From positions 1 through 32,234 of the forward strand of contig LRBF01000029.1 in the NCBI GenBank assembly GCA_001580565.1: a stretch of 32,234 bases of DNA. The letters are read 5' to 3'. The notes under the pieces were generated by a model that did not search any database, was not told the DNA's origin, and saw nothing but the letters and a program-made list of their open reading frames with translations. The stretch is from Caballeronia megalochromosomata. Lineage in GTDB: Bacteria > Pseudomonadota > Gammaproteobacteria > Burkholderiales > Burkholderiaceae. Made by a program: the position numbers and the translations under genes. This document shows, piece by piece, positions 15,366-23,249 of the stretch. Every line of letters begins with the position of its first letter. Position 1 is the stretch's first letter.

Positions 15366-16202
15366 ATGAAACTCGCCAAACCGATGTTCGCGCCGCACAC
15401 GTCCGTAATCGAACGCGTCTGGTATTTCGCGTTGCGCATCATCTGCGTGCTGACGCTGCTGTATCTGATTCTGCCCGTGCTCGCGATCGTGCCGCTGTCG
15501 TTCTCGTCGAGCACGTTCCTCGTCTATCCGATTCCGGGCTGGTCGATGCGCTGGTATCACAACCTCGTCATGTCCGACGAGTGGCGTATGGCCGCAAAGA
15601 ACAGCTTTATCGTTGCACCTTCCGCAACGATCGTCGCGACGATCCTCGGCACGCTCGCGGCGGTCGGGCTCACCAAGGCGAATTTCCTCGGCAAGAGCGT
15701 GCTCATGGCGGTGCTGATTTCGCCGATGATCGTGCCGGTGATCGTCGTCGGCGTCGGCATGTATCTGTTTTTCGCGCCGCTCGGCATCGCCAATACGTAT
15801 TTCGGGCTGATTCTGGCGCACGCGGCGCTCGGCGTGCCGTTCGTCGTGACGACCGTCGGCGCGACGCTGCAGAACTTCAACTACAACCTCGTGCGCGCGA
15901 GCCAGTCGCTCGGCGCGAGTCCGTTGACGACGTTCCTGCGCGTGACGCTGCCGGTCATCGCGCCGGGCGTGATCTCGGGCGCGCTGTTCGCTTTCGCCAC
16001 CTCGTTCGATGAAGTCGTGGTCACGCTGTTTCTCGCCGGCGCCGATCAGACCACGCTGCCGCGGCAGATGTTTACCGGCATCCGCGAAAACATCAGTCCG
16101 ACGATCGCCGCGCTCGCGACGATTCTCATCGTATTTTCGACCAGTCTGCTACTCGCGCTTGAGTGGTTGCGGGGCCGTGCGGCCGCGCGCGCGGTCGCAT
16201 AG
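15366..16202 (+). CDS. ABC transporter permease, PotC type
   Basis: A 278-aa inner-membrane permease with six predicted transmembrane helices and the binding-protein-dependent transport motif (EAA loop: RASQSLGASPLTTFLRVTLPVIAPG, about 178-202), which docks on the ATPase. It partners the preceding PotB-type permease. The start is 6 bp after its stop, with GGGGTAAAGAAAG as ribosome site. It is the last gene of the importer operon. The 307 bp that follow (16203-16509) hold no gene I can support; near their end TTGAAA (16452) with GATAGT (16477) is a weak possible promoter for the DUF3331 gene. Confidence 0.9.
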   Translation: MKLAKPMFAPHTSVIERVWYFALRIICVLTLLYLILPVLAIVPLSFSSSTFLVYPIPGWSMRWYHNLVMSDEWRMAAKNSFIVAPSATIVATILGTLAAVGLTKANFLGKSVLMAVLISPMIVPVIVVGVGMYLFFAPLGIANTYFGLILAHAALGVPFVVTTVGATLQNFNYNLVRASQSLGASPLTTFLRVTLPVIAPGVISGALFAFATSFDEVVVTLFLAGADQTTLPRQMFTGIRENISPTIAALATILIVFSTSLLLALEWLRGRAAARAVA

Positions 16203-16509
16203 TCCGGCAGTCCGCGACAGGTATCGAGGACCGGTTCAAACGCCCTACTGGTGAGGCTTCGAGTGGGGCCACGGGTTTTAGGAAGGACCCGCGCCGGTCC
16301 GCTTTGTCGGACAAATTTCGCGAATCTCGAACAAAACCCTCTCGATTCCGGGTGATTACTGCCGGAAACATCGCCCGAAGCGGTCCGCAAAGCACCTTAC
16401 GAATCGCTTGAGCGCCCGCCAGTCAAGGCACGAGGTGGGGCCGCGCTTTCCTTGAAACGATTATTCGTAACAGCGGGATAGTGTATTCACTGATGCAGTA
16501 TTTATCGGA

Positions 16510-17028
16510 ATGTGCTTAATGACGTACGTTCTAGGTCGAGTCAAAGCCTGGAACAATGCCATGACAGCTTTTTCGAAAAGAGCGGACCCGTGGTCACAGA
16601 CGGTTCACCTGCTCGAAGCGATGCCTAGGGACATCGCTCGCACAGCCCCATCCCAGAAAACCGCCCGCGCGGAGAGTGCTTTCGTCGAGCGCCTGACGCG
16701 CGACTGGCATCGTACGCATGCGCATCATTCGGATGATCGGCTGCCCTTCCCGCAAGCCATCGTGCGCGTGATCGAGCGCCCGAGCAGCGCGACCGCGCTC
16801 GTGTACTGGTCCGATCCCGGTACGTGCCACTACGGCTATCAGGGCTGGCGCGCGACCACGGCGACGGCCGAAGGCGTGTGCTCGCTATCGGGAATGCCGA
16901 TTCATCGCGGCGATCAGGTCTATCGGCCGTCGCAGCGCGATCCGAAGCCGCAGAATGCGGCGGCGATGATCCTCGCAGCCGCGATGCCCAAGAACGCCGA
17001 GGAAATGGAAGTCGATATGCACGGCTGA
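16510..17028 (+). CDS. DUF3331-domain protein
   Basis: A 172-aa protein of the DUF3331 family, nearly confined to Burkholderiaceae. The family core is at about residues 85-160: VRVIERPSSATALVYWSDP, HYGYQGWR, and the CSLSGMPIHRGDQVYRP block with a single conserved-looking Cys. It has no signal peptide or transmembrane segment. Function is unknown; many copies per genome are common in the group. The ATG at 16510 and another at 16519 are both possible, and the ribosome site is weak (CGGA). The upstream region is AT-richer than its neighbours. It converges with the oxidoreductase across a good hairpin. Confidence 0.82.
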   Translation: MCLMTYVLGRVKAWNNAMTAFSKRADPWSQTVHLLEAMPRDIARTAPSQKTARAESAFVERLTRDWHRTHAHHSDDRLPFPQAIVRVIERPSSATALVYWSDPGTCHYGYQGWRATTATAEGVCSLSGMPIHRGDQVYRPSQRDPKPQNAAAMILAAAMPKNAEEMEVDMHG

Positions 17029-17048
17029 CGGCATCGGGAGATGTAGAT

Positions 17049-17073
17049 ACCGGCATCGTCAGTCGATGCCGGT
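17049..17073. terminator. Bidirectional hairpin between convergent genes
   Basis: ACCGGCATCG (17049-17058) and CGATGCCGGT (17064-17073) form a perfect 10-bp stem with the loop TCAGT. It lies in the 62 bp between the DUF3331 and oxidoreductase stop codons and probably ends both transcripts. Confidence 0.65.
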
Positions 17074-17090
17074 GCTCCGACCGTGCGCGC

Positions 17091-17705
17091 TCAATATCCG
17101 ACCGTGATGCGCTGCCTGATATGGGCGTCGGCCTCGAACTCGTCGAGGAAGGCGATGGCGTAATCGTCGAACGAAATCCAGCTACGCCCGCTGCTGTCGA
17201 TGAGCAGCTCGTCCACGCCGAGCCGGAATTTTCGCGTGCGCGGACCGGGCACGAATTCGGCCGATGGCGAGACGAAAGTCCAGTCCACGTCGCGTTCGCG
17301 GCGCAGCGCATCCAGAAATGCCGCACCCGCCGTGGCTTCCGGTTTGTACGCGGCGGGAAAGTCGGGCAGATCGAGCACGCGCTGACCCGGCGCGGCGTAC
17401 AGGCTGCCCGCGCCGCCCACGACCAGCAGGCGCCGCACGCCGGCGCGCTTCACCGGCTCGACGACGGCGCTCTCCGAAACCGTGGCGAAGCGCGTCGCGC
17501 TGAACACCGCGTCGTGGCCGGGGAGTGTGGCCGCCAGCGCGTCGGCATCCAGCACATCGACGGCCTGAGCGACGACGCCGTCCCGCTTCTCAATGCCGGA
17601 CGTATCGCGCGCGATGGCCGTGACCGTGTGTCCGCGCCGCAACGCTTCCTCCACCAGACGGCTGCCGACATTGCCTGTCGCCCCGATGATCGCGATCTTG
17701 CTCAT
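17091..17705 (-). CDS. NAD(P)-binding oxidoreductase (atypical SDR, NmrA/YwnB-like)
   Basis: A 204-aa single-domain Rossmann protein. It begins MSKIAIIGATGNVGSRL, with the dinucleotide motif GATGNVGS at residues 8-15. Further family blocks are DVLDADALAATLPGHDAVF (about 49-67) and RRLLVVGGAGSLY (about 91-103). It belongs to the NAD(P)H-binding PF13460 group, related to NmrA and YwnB. The catalytic Tyr-xxx-Lys of classical SDRs is not visible, so it may be a redox sensor or a flavin/quinone reductase. The ATG at 17705 follows GGAGAG; the longer frame to 17765 is rejected. It is monocistronic, and the substrate is unknown. Confidence 0.88.
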   Translation of the reverse strand: MSKIAIIGATGNVGSRLVEEALRRGHTVTAIARDTSGIEKRDGVVAQAVDVLDADALAATLPGHDAVFSATRFATVSESAVVEPVKRAGVRRLLVVGGAGSLYAAPGQRVLDLPDFPAAYKPEATAGAAFLDALRRERDVDWTFVSPSAEFVPGPRTRKFRLGVDELLIDSSGRSWISFDDYAIAFLDEFEADAHIRQRITVGY

Positions 17706-17953
17706 GCCATTCTCTCCTTTCCTTTCACGGCGTTCGCACCGGCACCGTCCAACCGGCCGGTTCATGTTAGTGGGAAATAAACCGCGGCACAGCCGCCGAT
17801 ATCGATAGCGTTTTTTCTACATCAGACGGAATCGGAGAATCGTTCGGCCTTCGACCATTATTAAAAGCATACGTAAAGGCATATGGTCATGCAATTTCCG
17901 GGCCGATTCCAGCCCTCTGGCGCAATATCGACACGGCATTGTCATAATCAAAT

Positions 17954-17975
17954 CGCGTGTTCGGAAGCACACGCG
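17954..17975. other. Small inverted repeat in the 17706-18145 gap
   Basis: CGCGTGT (17954-17960) and ACACGCG (17969-17975) are inverted around 8 bp. The 440-bp gap between the oxidoreductase and the 65-codon gene otherwise shows only a possible -10 (TACACT near 17981) and AT-rich patches. The repeat could be an operator or a weak hairpin. Confidence 0.3.
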
Positions 17976-18145
17976 GCCGTTACACTAGAGGCCCCGCACT
18001 CTTTCGAGACGCGCGAGAGCGGCGATTCCCCGGCGCGCCGCGCGCAGCAGTTTCGGAGCGAGTTTCCAAATCGAAGTCGCCAAAATGTCATGACATTGGT
18101 TTATATTGCAGTTCCTCGCCGCTCCATTACCGGAAGGAGTTAATC

Positions 18146-18343
18146 GTGAAGAATCCGCAATTGCAGGGTGCCATCGAAGGACGCGACAATCCGGCAGGCG
18201 AAACCGCCTACGAACCGATTCCGGTTCGCGCCGTCCAAAAGGAGTCGGCCGACGAACCCGGCTACTCCGATTCGCTGGACATCCCGCTCAATTACGGCAT
18301 TGTGATGGACGCAGTCAGGGACGCGGTACGCGCGAATCCCTGA
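18146..18343 (+). CDS. Small protein of unknown function, 65 aa
   Basis: I do not recognise this protein. It starts with GTG at 18146, with an excellent GGAAGGAG 6 nt upstream, and ends just before a strong terminator, so it looks like a real one-gene transcript. It is acidic and hydrophilic, without signal peptide or transmembrane segment. The C-terminal part, about SLDIPLNYGIVMDAVRDAVR, could form a short amphipathic helix. It lies 561 bp upstream of bcsD, but the terminator separates it from the cellulose operon, so a link to cellulose is only positional. Confidence 0.65.
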   Translation: MKNPQLQGAIEGRDNPAGETAYEPIPVRAVQKESADEPGYSDSLDIPLNYGIVMDAVRDAVRANP

Positions 18344-18363
18344 ACGTTCCGAGCTTTCATGCG

Positions 18364-18391
18364 AAGCGCCCCACTCGGGGCGCTTTTTTTT
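18364..18391 (+). terminator. Strong Rho-independent terminator
   Basis: GCGCCCC (18366-18372) and GGGGCGC (18377-18383) around ACTC, then eight T's (18384-18391). The stem can extend by flanking A-T pairs. It ends the 65-codon gene and insulates the cellulose operon from upstream transcription. Confidence 0.92.
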
Positions 18392-18903
18392 CGTTCGCGA
18401 CTGCGATTGGTCGCTGCGCCTTCTTTGCTTTATAGCAGTCATCCGCGCAACTCAAGCTGCCAGAAGGCTACTTTAATCTGATGAAACAACGGTTTAGCCA
18501 AACGCAAGCTCATCCCATCTGAGCAAAAAGTCAATCGGTACGAATCAGAGCCGGGCCACCGGTGCACTGCATTAACGAGATGGTACACTGCCGCCTCCGC
18601 CGCGACGGGCGGGGCGCGCCCTGATATTGAGACGGCGCCCAAGTGTCGATATTTCGTCCATCCAGATTGGCGCCGAACGCCCGAATTGAGCCGTCCGCGA
18701 CGTCCTGTTCACCCGATCCGACAAAGAAATCCGCTGCTAGTCTTTCCACTGGCGAAAATAATCGCATTGAAGTAAGTTCAGACGTGTAATAGCGCCTGGA
18801 CAAGCGTCCGAATCAATGATCGCGGGTTAAGGGATTGCCGGCGAGGACGTTAACTAGACCGATCAACCACGCGCTGTGGCTCACGCCCTGCGGAACCAAA
18901 AAG
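18392..18903 (+). promoter_or_regulatory. Long non-coding leader upstream of the cellulose operon
   Basis: About 510 bp without a gene I can support, AT-richer than the surroundings. As bcsD starts the operon and a terminator lies just before, the operon promoter must be here. I see no clean sigma-70 or sigma-54 site; TACACT at 18584-18589 and the AT-rich stretch at 18752-18795 are the best candidates. The space is enough for activator sites (FleQ- or VpsR-like c-di-GMP regulators are known at cellulose loci elsewhere). Confidence 0.4.
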
Positions 18904-19359
18904 ATGGCCGCTATTTTCGATTACCTGCTGGACAGTCAGATTTCCCGGCAATGGCGTGGCCTCCTCGCCGCGCTCGCGGACGAGTTCGAAGCGCAGATCG
19001 GGCGCAACGAACTGCGTCAGCTGATGCATCGCGTGGGCAGCCGCTTCGCCGAGGCCCGGCCGCTGCCGCCCTGCGATTCGACGTCGGCGCTCGCCGACGC
19101 GCTCAACGCCTTGTGGCACGACACCGACTGGGGCTTCGTCGAACTCGCCGATGAACGCGACTATCTGAGCATCGTGCATTACTGCGCACCGCTGCCCGCC
19201 TTCGGTGAGCGCGCGCTCGCGTGGACGCCCGCGTTTCTCGAAGGGGCGTACCAGCAGTGGCTCGCGACGCTCGGCGCGCAAGGCCTCGCGATCCGGCAGG
19301 CGAGCGATTTCGGCGACGACGCCGCCATCGAATTCAGGCTCGCGCGCGTCGCGGCCTGA
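18904..19359 (+). CDS. bcsD: Cellulose synthase subunit BcsD
   Basis: A 151-aa protein matching BcsD (CesD, PF03500): the start MAAIFDYLLDSQISRQWRGLL, then EFEAQIGRNELRQLMHRVGSRFA (about 28-50), and the W-T-PAFLEGAYQQWL block near 112-126. In Komagataeibacter, BcsD forms octameric rings in the periplasm that order the glucan chains into fibrils; it is not essential for synthesis. The protein has no signal peptide. Length is close to the 156 aa of the known protein. The frame opens earlier at a TTG (18835), but similarity begins at the ATG at 18904, which has only a weak ribosome site. It is first in the operon; bcsP follows after 121 bp. Confidence 0.85.
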   Translation: MAAIFDYLLDSQISRQWRGLLAALADEFEAQIGRNELRQLMHRVGSRFAEARPLPPCDSTSALADALNALWHDTDWGFVELADERDYLSIVHYCAPLPAFGERALAWTPAFLEGAYQQWLATLGAQGLAIRQASDFGDDAAIEFRLARVAA

Positions 19360-19380
19360 AGCGGCTTCAGCGCACTACGA

Positions 19381-19400
19381 CCGCCGCCTCGATGCGGCGG
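19381..19400 (+). other. Hairpin between bcsD and bcsP
   Basis: CCGCCGC (19381-19387) and GCGGCGG (19394-19400) around CTCGAT form a 7-bp GC-only stem. It is in the 121-bp bcsD-bcsP gap, the only sizeable spacer of the operon, and may tune the ratio of BcsD to the downstream proteins. No U tract. Confidence 0.45.
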
Positions 19401-19480
19401 CATCGAGCGCCCCGACGGGCGGCTCAAAACAAGCAGCATCGGCCAGGCATCAGAAATAGGCACGACGAGGAAGCGGCATC

Positions 19481-20251
19481 ATGAATACTTCGCGCGACAT
19501 CGAGAAGCTGTTCGATCATTTCGGCGGCAATGCAGGCGACTACCAGGAAATTGGACGGGAGAACGAGGCCAAGACCGCGCGCACGCGCTGGCCGCTGCTC
19601 GCCACGCTCGACTTCGCGCAACCGGCGATTCCCGAGATCGCACCGCGCCGCGACGTGCAACTGAACGCCGCGCGGCCGCGTCCGGAGCAACCGTCGGACG
19701 AAGCGGCCGAGAAGCCGACGCCGATTCACCGCGGCAAGCAGCCGCTCTTCACGCGTGCGCATCGGCGCACGATTCCGCCGGTCAAGCCGCCCGCCGCCGA
19801 GTCGCTGAGCGCATTGCGTTTTTCGACGCCCGGTGAAACGGCGTCGACTGAGACCGGAACGATTCCGGATTCGGCCTTTGCGCCCGTGGCCAGTGTGCCG
19901 CCCGCTGTGGCACCGGTCGCGCCGGTCGCGCCCGTCGAATCGAAGCCCGTGGCGAATGATGCCGGCGCGGGCCATGCGGAACGCCCGCGTGCATCGGCCA
20001 CGTTCGGATCGAGCTTTCTGGCGCGCCGCACGCCCGCTGAAGCCGCACCGGTGACGCGCGCCACCGAGCCTGTGCCCGCTGCGCAGCCGTCGATCCTCGG
20101 CAAGCTTTTCAAGCCGCAAGCGCAACAGGCCCCGAACGCGCCCGCAGGCTCGCTCGACGCCATGTTCGAGCGCCTGCGCCACGCCCGCGCGCCGGCCGAA
20201 GAATCCACGAACACGCACGCCGCTCGCGCAAGCCGCCTCTCACGCTCATGA
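19481..20251 (+). CDS. bcsP: Cellulose biosynthesis protein BcsP (BcsR-like N-terminus)
   Basis: A 256-aa cytoplasmic accessory protein. Residues 1-45 contain the conserved head: DIEKLFDHFGG, then DYQEI (20-24) and RWPLL (36-40). The spacing and wording resemble the short enterobacterial BcsR (DYADI ... RWPLL), which works with BcsQ. The middle (about 50-200) is Pro/Ala-rich and looks disordered. A short conserved tail, ILGKLFKPQ and SLDAMFERLR, closes the protein. The stop overlaps the bcsQ start by 4 bp (ATGA), which supports joint action with BcsQ. In this group BcsP probably helps BcsQ place or activate the synthase. The exact mechanism is not known. Confidence 0.85.
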   Translation: MNTSRDIEKLFDHFGGNAGDYQEIGRENEAKTARTRWPLLATLDFAQPAIPEIAPRRDVQLNAARPRPEQPSDEAAEKPTPIHRGKQPLFTRAHRRTIPPVKPPAAESLSALRFSTPGETASTETGTIPDSAFAPVASVPPAVAPVAPVAPVESKPVANDAGAGHAERPRASATFGSSFLARRTPAEAAPVTRATEPVPAAQPSILGKLFKPQAQQAPNAPAGSLDAMFERLRHARAPAEESTNTHAARASRLSRS

Positions 20252-21036
20252 AAGTCATCACGGTAGTTTCCGCGAAGGGCGGCGTCGGCAAGACGACGCT
20301 CGCCGCCAATCTCGCGTCGGTGCTCGCCGCGCGCAATCGCCGCGTGATCGTGCTCGATCTCGACCCGCAAAACGCGCTGCGCCTGCACTTCGGCATTCCG
20401 CTCGACAGCATCGACGGCATTTCGCGCGCGACGCTCGCGGGCGATCCGTGGCAAACCGTGATGTTCGACGGTGTCGACGGCGTGACCGTGCTGCCCTACG
20501 GCGCCGTGATCGAGGACGACCGCCGCCGCTTCGAGGCGCTCGTCGACAACGATCCCGCGTGGCTCGCGCATTCGCTCCAGTCGCTCGCGCTCGACGCCAG
20601 CGACATCGTGATCGTCGACACGCCGCCGGGCTCGTCCGTCTACACGCGCACTGCGCTCACGGCGGCGAATTTCGCGCTGAACGTCGTGCTGGCGGATGCC
20701 GCGTCCTATGCCGCGATTCCCGGCATGGAACGCATGATCGACGCCTACGCCGCGCCACGCCCGGATTTCGCGGGCCAGGGCTATGTCGTGAATCAGGTCG
20801 ATCAGTCGCGCCAGTTGAGCAAGGACGTGCTGAAGGTGCTGCGCAACATGCTCGGCACGAAGCTGTTTCCGGGCGTGATCCATCAGGACGAAGGCGTCTC
20901 CGAATCGCTCGCCTGCGACACGACGCTCATCCATTACGATCCGTTGTCGCAGGCCGCCGCCGATCTGCGCGCGTGCGGCGACTGGCTCCTCTCCGCCATC
21001 GATGCGATGGCCGCCTCGTCGAGGAAGCTCGCATGA
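20248..21036 (+). CDS. bcsQ: Cellulose biosynthesis ATPase BcsQ (MinD/ParA family)
   Basis: A 262-aa P-loop ATPase (YhjQ family). The deviant Walker A KGGVGKTT is at residues 10-17, with Lys10 as the signature lysine of MinD/ParA proteins. IVLDLDPQNALRLHFG (about 34-49) follows, and the second motif DIVIVDTPPGSS is at about 119-130. In E. coli, BcsQ (with BcsR) is needed for cellulose secretion and for the polar or membrane location of the synthase. It starts with ATG overlapping the bcsP stop, and its own stop overlaps bcsA by 4 bp, so P, Q and A are translationally coupled. Confidence 0.93.
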   Translation: MKVITVVSAKGGVGKTTLAANLASVLAARNRRVIVLDLDPQNALRLHFGIPLDSIDGISRATLAGDPWQTVMFDGVDGVTVLPYGAVIEDDRRRFEALVDNDPAWLAHSLQSLALDASDIVIVDTPPGSSVYTRTALTAANFALNVVLADAASYAAIPGMERMIDAYAAPRPDFAGQGYVVNQVDQSRQLSKDVLKVLRNMLGTKLFPGVIHQDEGVSESLACDTTLIHYDPLSQAAADLRACGDWLLSAIDAMAASSRKLA

Positions 21037-23249
21037 GTTCCGCCAAGATCCCTTCGCCCGAAACCGAGGTGAGCGTCGCGACCTCGCGCCTCGAACGTTT
21101 CGTCGATGCGGGCATCTGGGGCAGCCGGATCCTCGTGGTCCTGCTCACGATTTTCGCCGCGTTCGCGCTGTATTTCGTCGTCACGGTGCCGCTCGCGTTC
21201 GGCCAGCAGCTCGCCTTCGCGACGATCTGCTTTGTCTGCGCGCTCGGTTTTCGCCGCCTGCAAGGCCAGTACGCGACGCTCGTGATGATCATGCTGTCGA
21301 TCACGGCGTCGGGCCGCTACATGTTCTGGCGTCTCACCGAAACGACCTACTGGGAACGTCCGCTCGACGCGGCGTGGGGTCTGCTGCTCGTCGCGGCCGA
21401 GGTCTACGCATCGCTCGTGCTTCTGCTCGGCTACTTCCAGACCGCGTGGCCGCTGAAGCGAAAGCCGCTGCCGCTGCCCGTCGACCGTAGCCAGTGGCCG
21501 ACCGTCGATGTCTTCATCCCGACCTACAACGAGCCGCTCTCGGTCGTGAAGCCGACCATTTACGCGGCGCTCGCGCTCGACTATCCGTCCGACAAGCTCG
21601 CGATCCACGTGCTCGACGACGGCCGCCGTCCCGAGTTCAAGACGTTCTGCGAGGAAGTCGGCGTCAACTGGACGATCCGCACCCACAATCGTCACGCGAA
21701 GGCCGGCAACATCAACGAGGCGCTGAAGATCACGAAGGGCGAATTCCTCGCGATCTTCGACTGCGACCACATACCGACGCGCTCCTTCCTGCAGATCTGC
21801 CTCGGCTGGTTCCTGCGCGACAAGCTGCTGTCGATGTTGCAGACGCCGCACCACTTCTTCTCGCCCGACCCGTTCGAGCGCAATCTCGGCACGTTCCGCA
21901 AGGTGCCCAACGAAGGCGAGCTGTTCTACGGCCTCGTGCAGGACGGCAACGATCTCTGGAATGCGACCTTCTTCTGCGGCTCGTGCGCGGTGCTGCGCCG
22001 TTCGATGGTGGAAGAGATCGGCGGCATCGCGGTCGAAACCGTGACGGAAGACGCGCATACGGCGCTCAAGCTGCACCGGCTCGGCTATACGACCGCGTAT
22101 CTCGCGATTCCGCAGGCGGCGGGCCTCGCCACGGAAAGCCTCTCGGGGCATATCGGGCAGCGCATCCGCTGGGCGCGCGGCATGACGCAGATTTTCCGCA
22201 TCGACAATCCGCTCACCGGCAAAGGCCTCAAGATCGGCCAGCGGCTCTGTTACCTCAACGGCATGCTGCACTTCTTCTACGGCGTGCCGCGTCTCGTGTT
22301 TCTCACCGCGCCCTTGTCGTATCTGTTCTTCGGTGCGCACGTGATCGAGGCGGCGGCGAGCACCATCGCGATCTTCGCGCTGCCGCACATGATGCACGCG
22401 AGCATCACCAATTCGCGCATGCAGCGCAGCTTCCGCCACTCGTTCTGGGCCGAAGTCTATGAGTCGGTGCTCGCGTCGTACATCACCGCGCCGACGCTGC
22501 TCGCGGTCATCAACCCGAAGCTCGGCAAGTTCAACGTGACGGCCAAGGGCGGCCAGATCGCGAAGGATTACTTCGACTGGTATATCTCGCGGCCGTATCT
22601 GTTCCTGCTGCTGCTGAATCTGCTCGGCTTTGTCGCGGGTGTAGTGCATATCGTCATGTACTGGCATATCCGCAGCGAAGTGAACACGACCGTCCTCAAT
22701 CTCTGCTGGACCGTCTACAACATGCTGATTCTCGGCGCGTCGGTGGCGGCGGCGAGCGAGCGCAAGCAGGTGCGCGCCACGCATCGCGTGACCATGAAGA
22801 TGCCCGTGATGCTCAAGTTCTCGACCGGCCGCACGCTCGCGTGCGAGACCATCGATTACTCGGAAGGCGGCGTGGGCGTCGCGCTGCCGAGCAAGATCGA
22901 AGTGCCGATGCACGAGCGCGTGACCGTCTCGCTCTTTCGCGGCGACGAGGAGTATGCGTTCCCGGCGACGGTCGGTTATACCGAGCCGGGCCGCGTCGGC
23001 CTGCGTTTCTCGCAGCTCACGCGCGAGCAGGAATACGACTTCGTCAAAACCACGTTCGCGCGGGCAGATGCCTGGACCGGCTGGTCCGAGGGACGCCGCC
23101 CGGATACGCCGCTGCGCGGCCTGTCGCACGTGCTGCTGGTGGGCACGCGCGGCATTGCGGGATTGTTCGAGCATTTGTACAGCGACCTTCGTACCTGGAT
23201 GAACAAGCGCCCAGTCGATGTGAAGAAGCTGAAAACCAAAGACCAATAA
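21033..23249 (+). CDS. bcsA: Cellulose synthase catalytic subunit BcsA
   Basis: A 738-aa inner-membrane GT2 enzyme that polymerises UDP-glucose into beta-1,4-glucan and threads the chain through its own channel. N-terminal TM helices span about residues 28-140. Glycosyltransferase residues are DDG (195-197), DCD (243-245), FFCGS (313-317), TED (338-340) and QRIRW (376-380). More TMs follow up to about 575. The C-terminal PilZ domain has the c-di-GMP motifs RATHR (581-585) and DYSEGG (608-613), so activation by c-di-GMP is expected. The start ATG overlaps the bcsQ stop; longer open frame upstream is only a shadow of bcsQ. The bcsB start overlaps its stop. Confidence 0.96.
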   Translation: MSSAKIPSPETEVSVATSRLERFVDAGIWGSRILVVLLTIFAAFALYFVVTVPLAFGQQLAFATICFVCALGFRRLQGQYATLVMIMLSITASGRYMFWRLTETTYWERPLDAAWGLLLVAAEVYASLVLLLGYFQTAWPLKRKPLPLPVDRSQWPTVDVFIPTYNEPLSVVKPTIYAALALDYPSDKLAIHVLDDGRRPEFKTFCEEVGVNWTIRTHNRHAKAGNINEALKITKGEFLAIFDCDHIPTRSFLQICLGWFLRDKLLSMLQTPHHFFSPDPFERNLGTFRKVPNEGELFYGLVQDGNDLWNATFFCGSCAVLRRSMVEEIGGIAVETVTEDAHTALKLHRLGYTTAYLAIPQAAGLATESLSGHIGQRIRWARGMTQIFRIDNPLTGKGLKIGQRLCYLNGMLHFFYGVPRLVFLTAPLSYLFFGAHVIEAAASTIAIFALPHMMHASITNSRMQRSFRHSFWAEVYESVLASYITAPTLLAVINPKLGKFNVTAKGGQIAKDYFDWYISRPYLFLLLLNLLGFVAGVVHIVMYWHIRSEVNTTVLNLCWTVYNMLILGASVAAASERKQVRATHRVTMKMPVMLKFSTGRTLACETIDYSEGGVGVALPSKIEVPMHERVTVSLFRGDEEYAFPATVGYTEPGRVGLRFSQLTREQEYDFVKTTFARADAWTGWSEGRRPDTPLRGLSHVLLVGTRGIAGLFEHLYSDLRTWMNKRPVDVKKLKTKDQ

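Noticed and set aside
18752..18770. Possible sigma-54 promoter (TGGCGAAAATAATCGC) before bcsD
   Set aside because: The GG and GC dinucleotides are 11 nt apart instead of the strict 10, and the TTGC part is poor.
18531..18803. 90-aa minus-strand ORF in the bcsD leader
   Set aside because: No ribosome site, irregular composition, no family resemblance, and codon use unlike the real genes.
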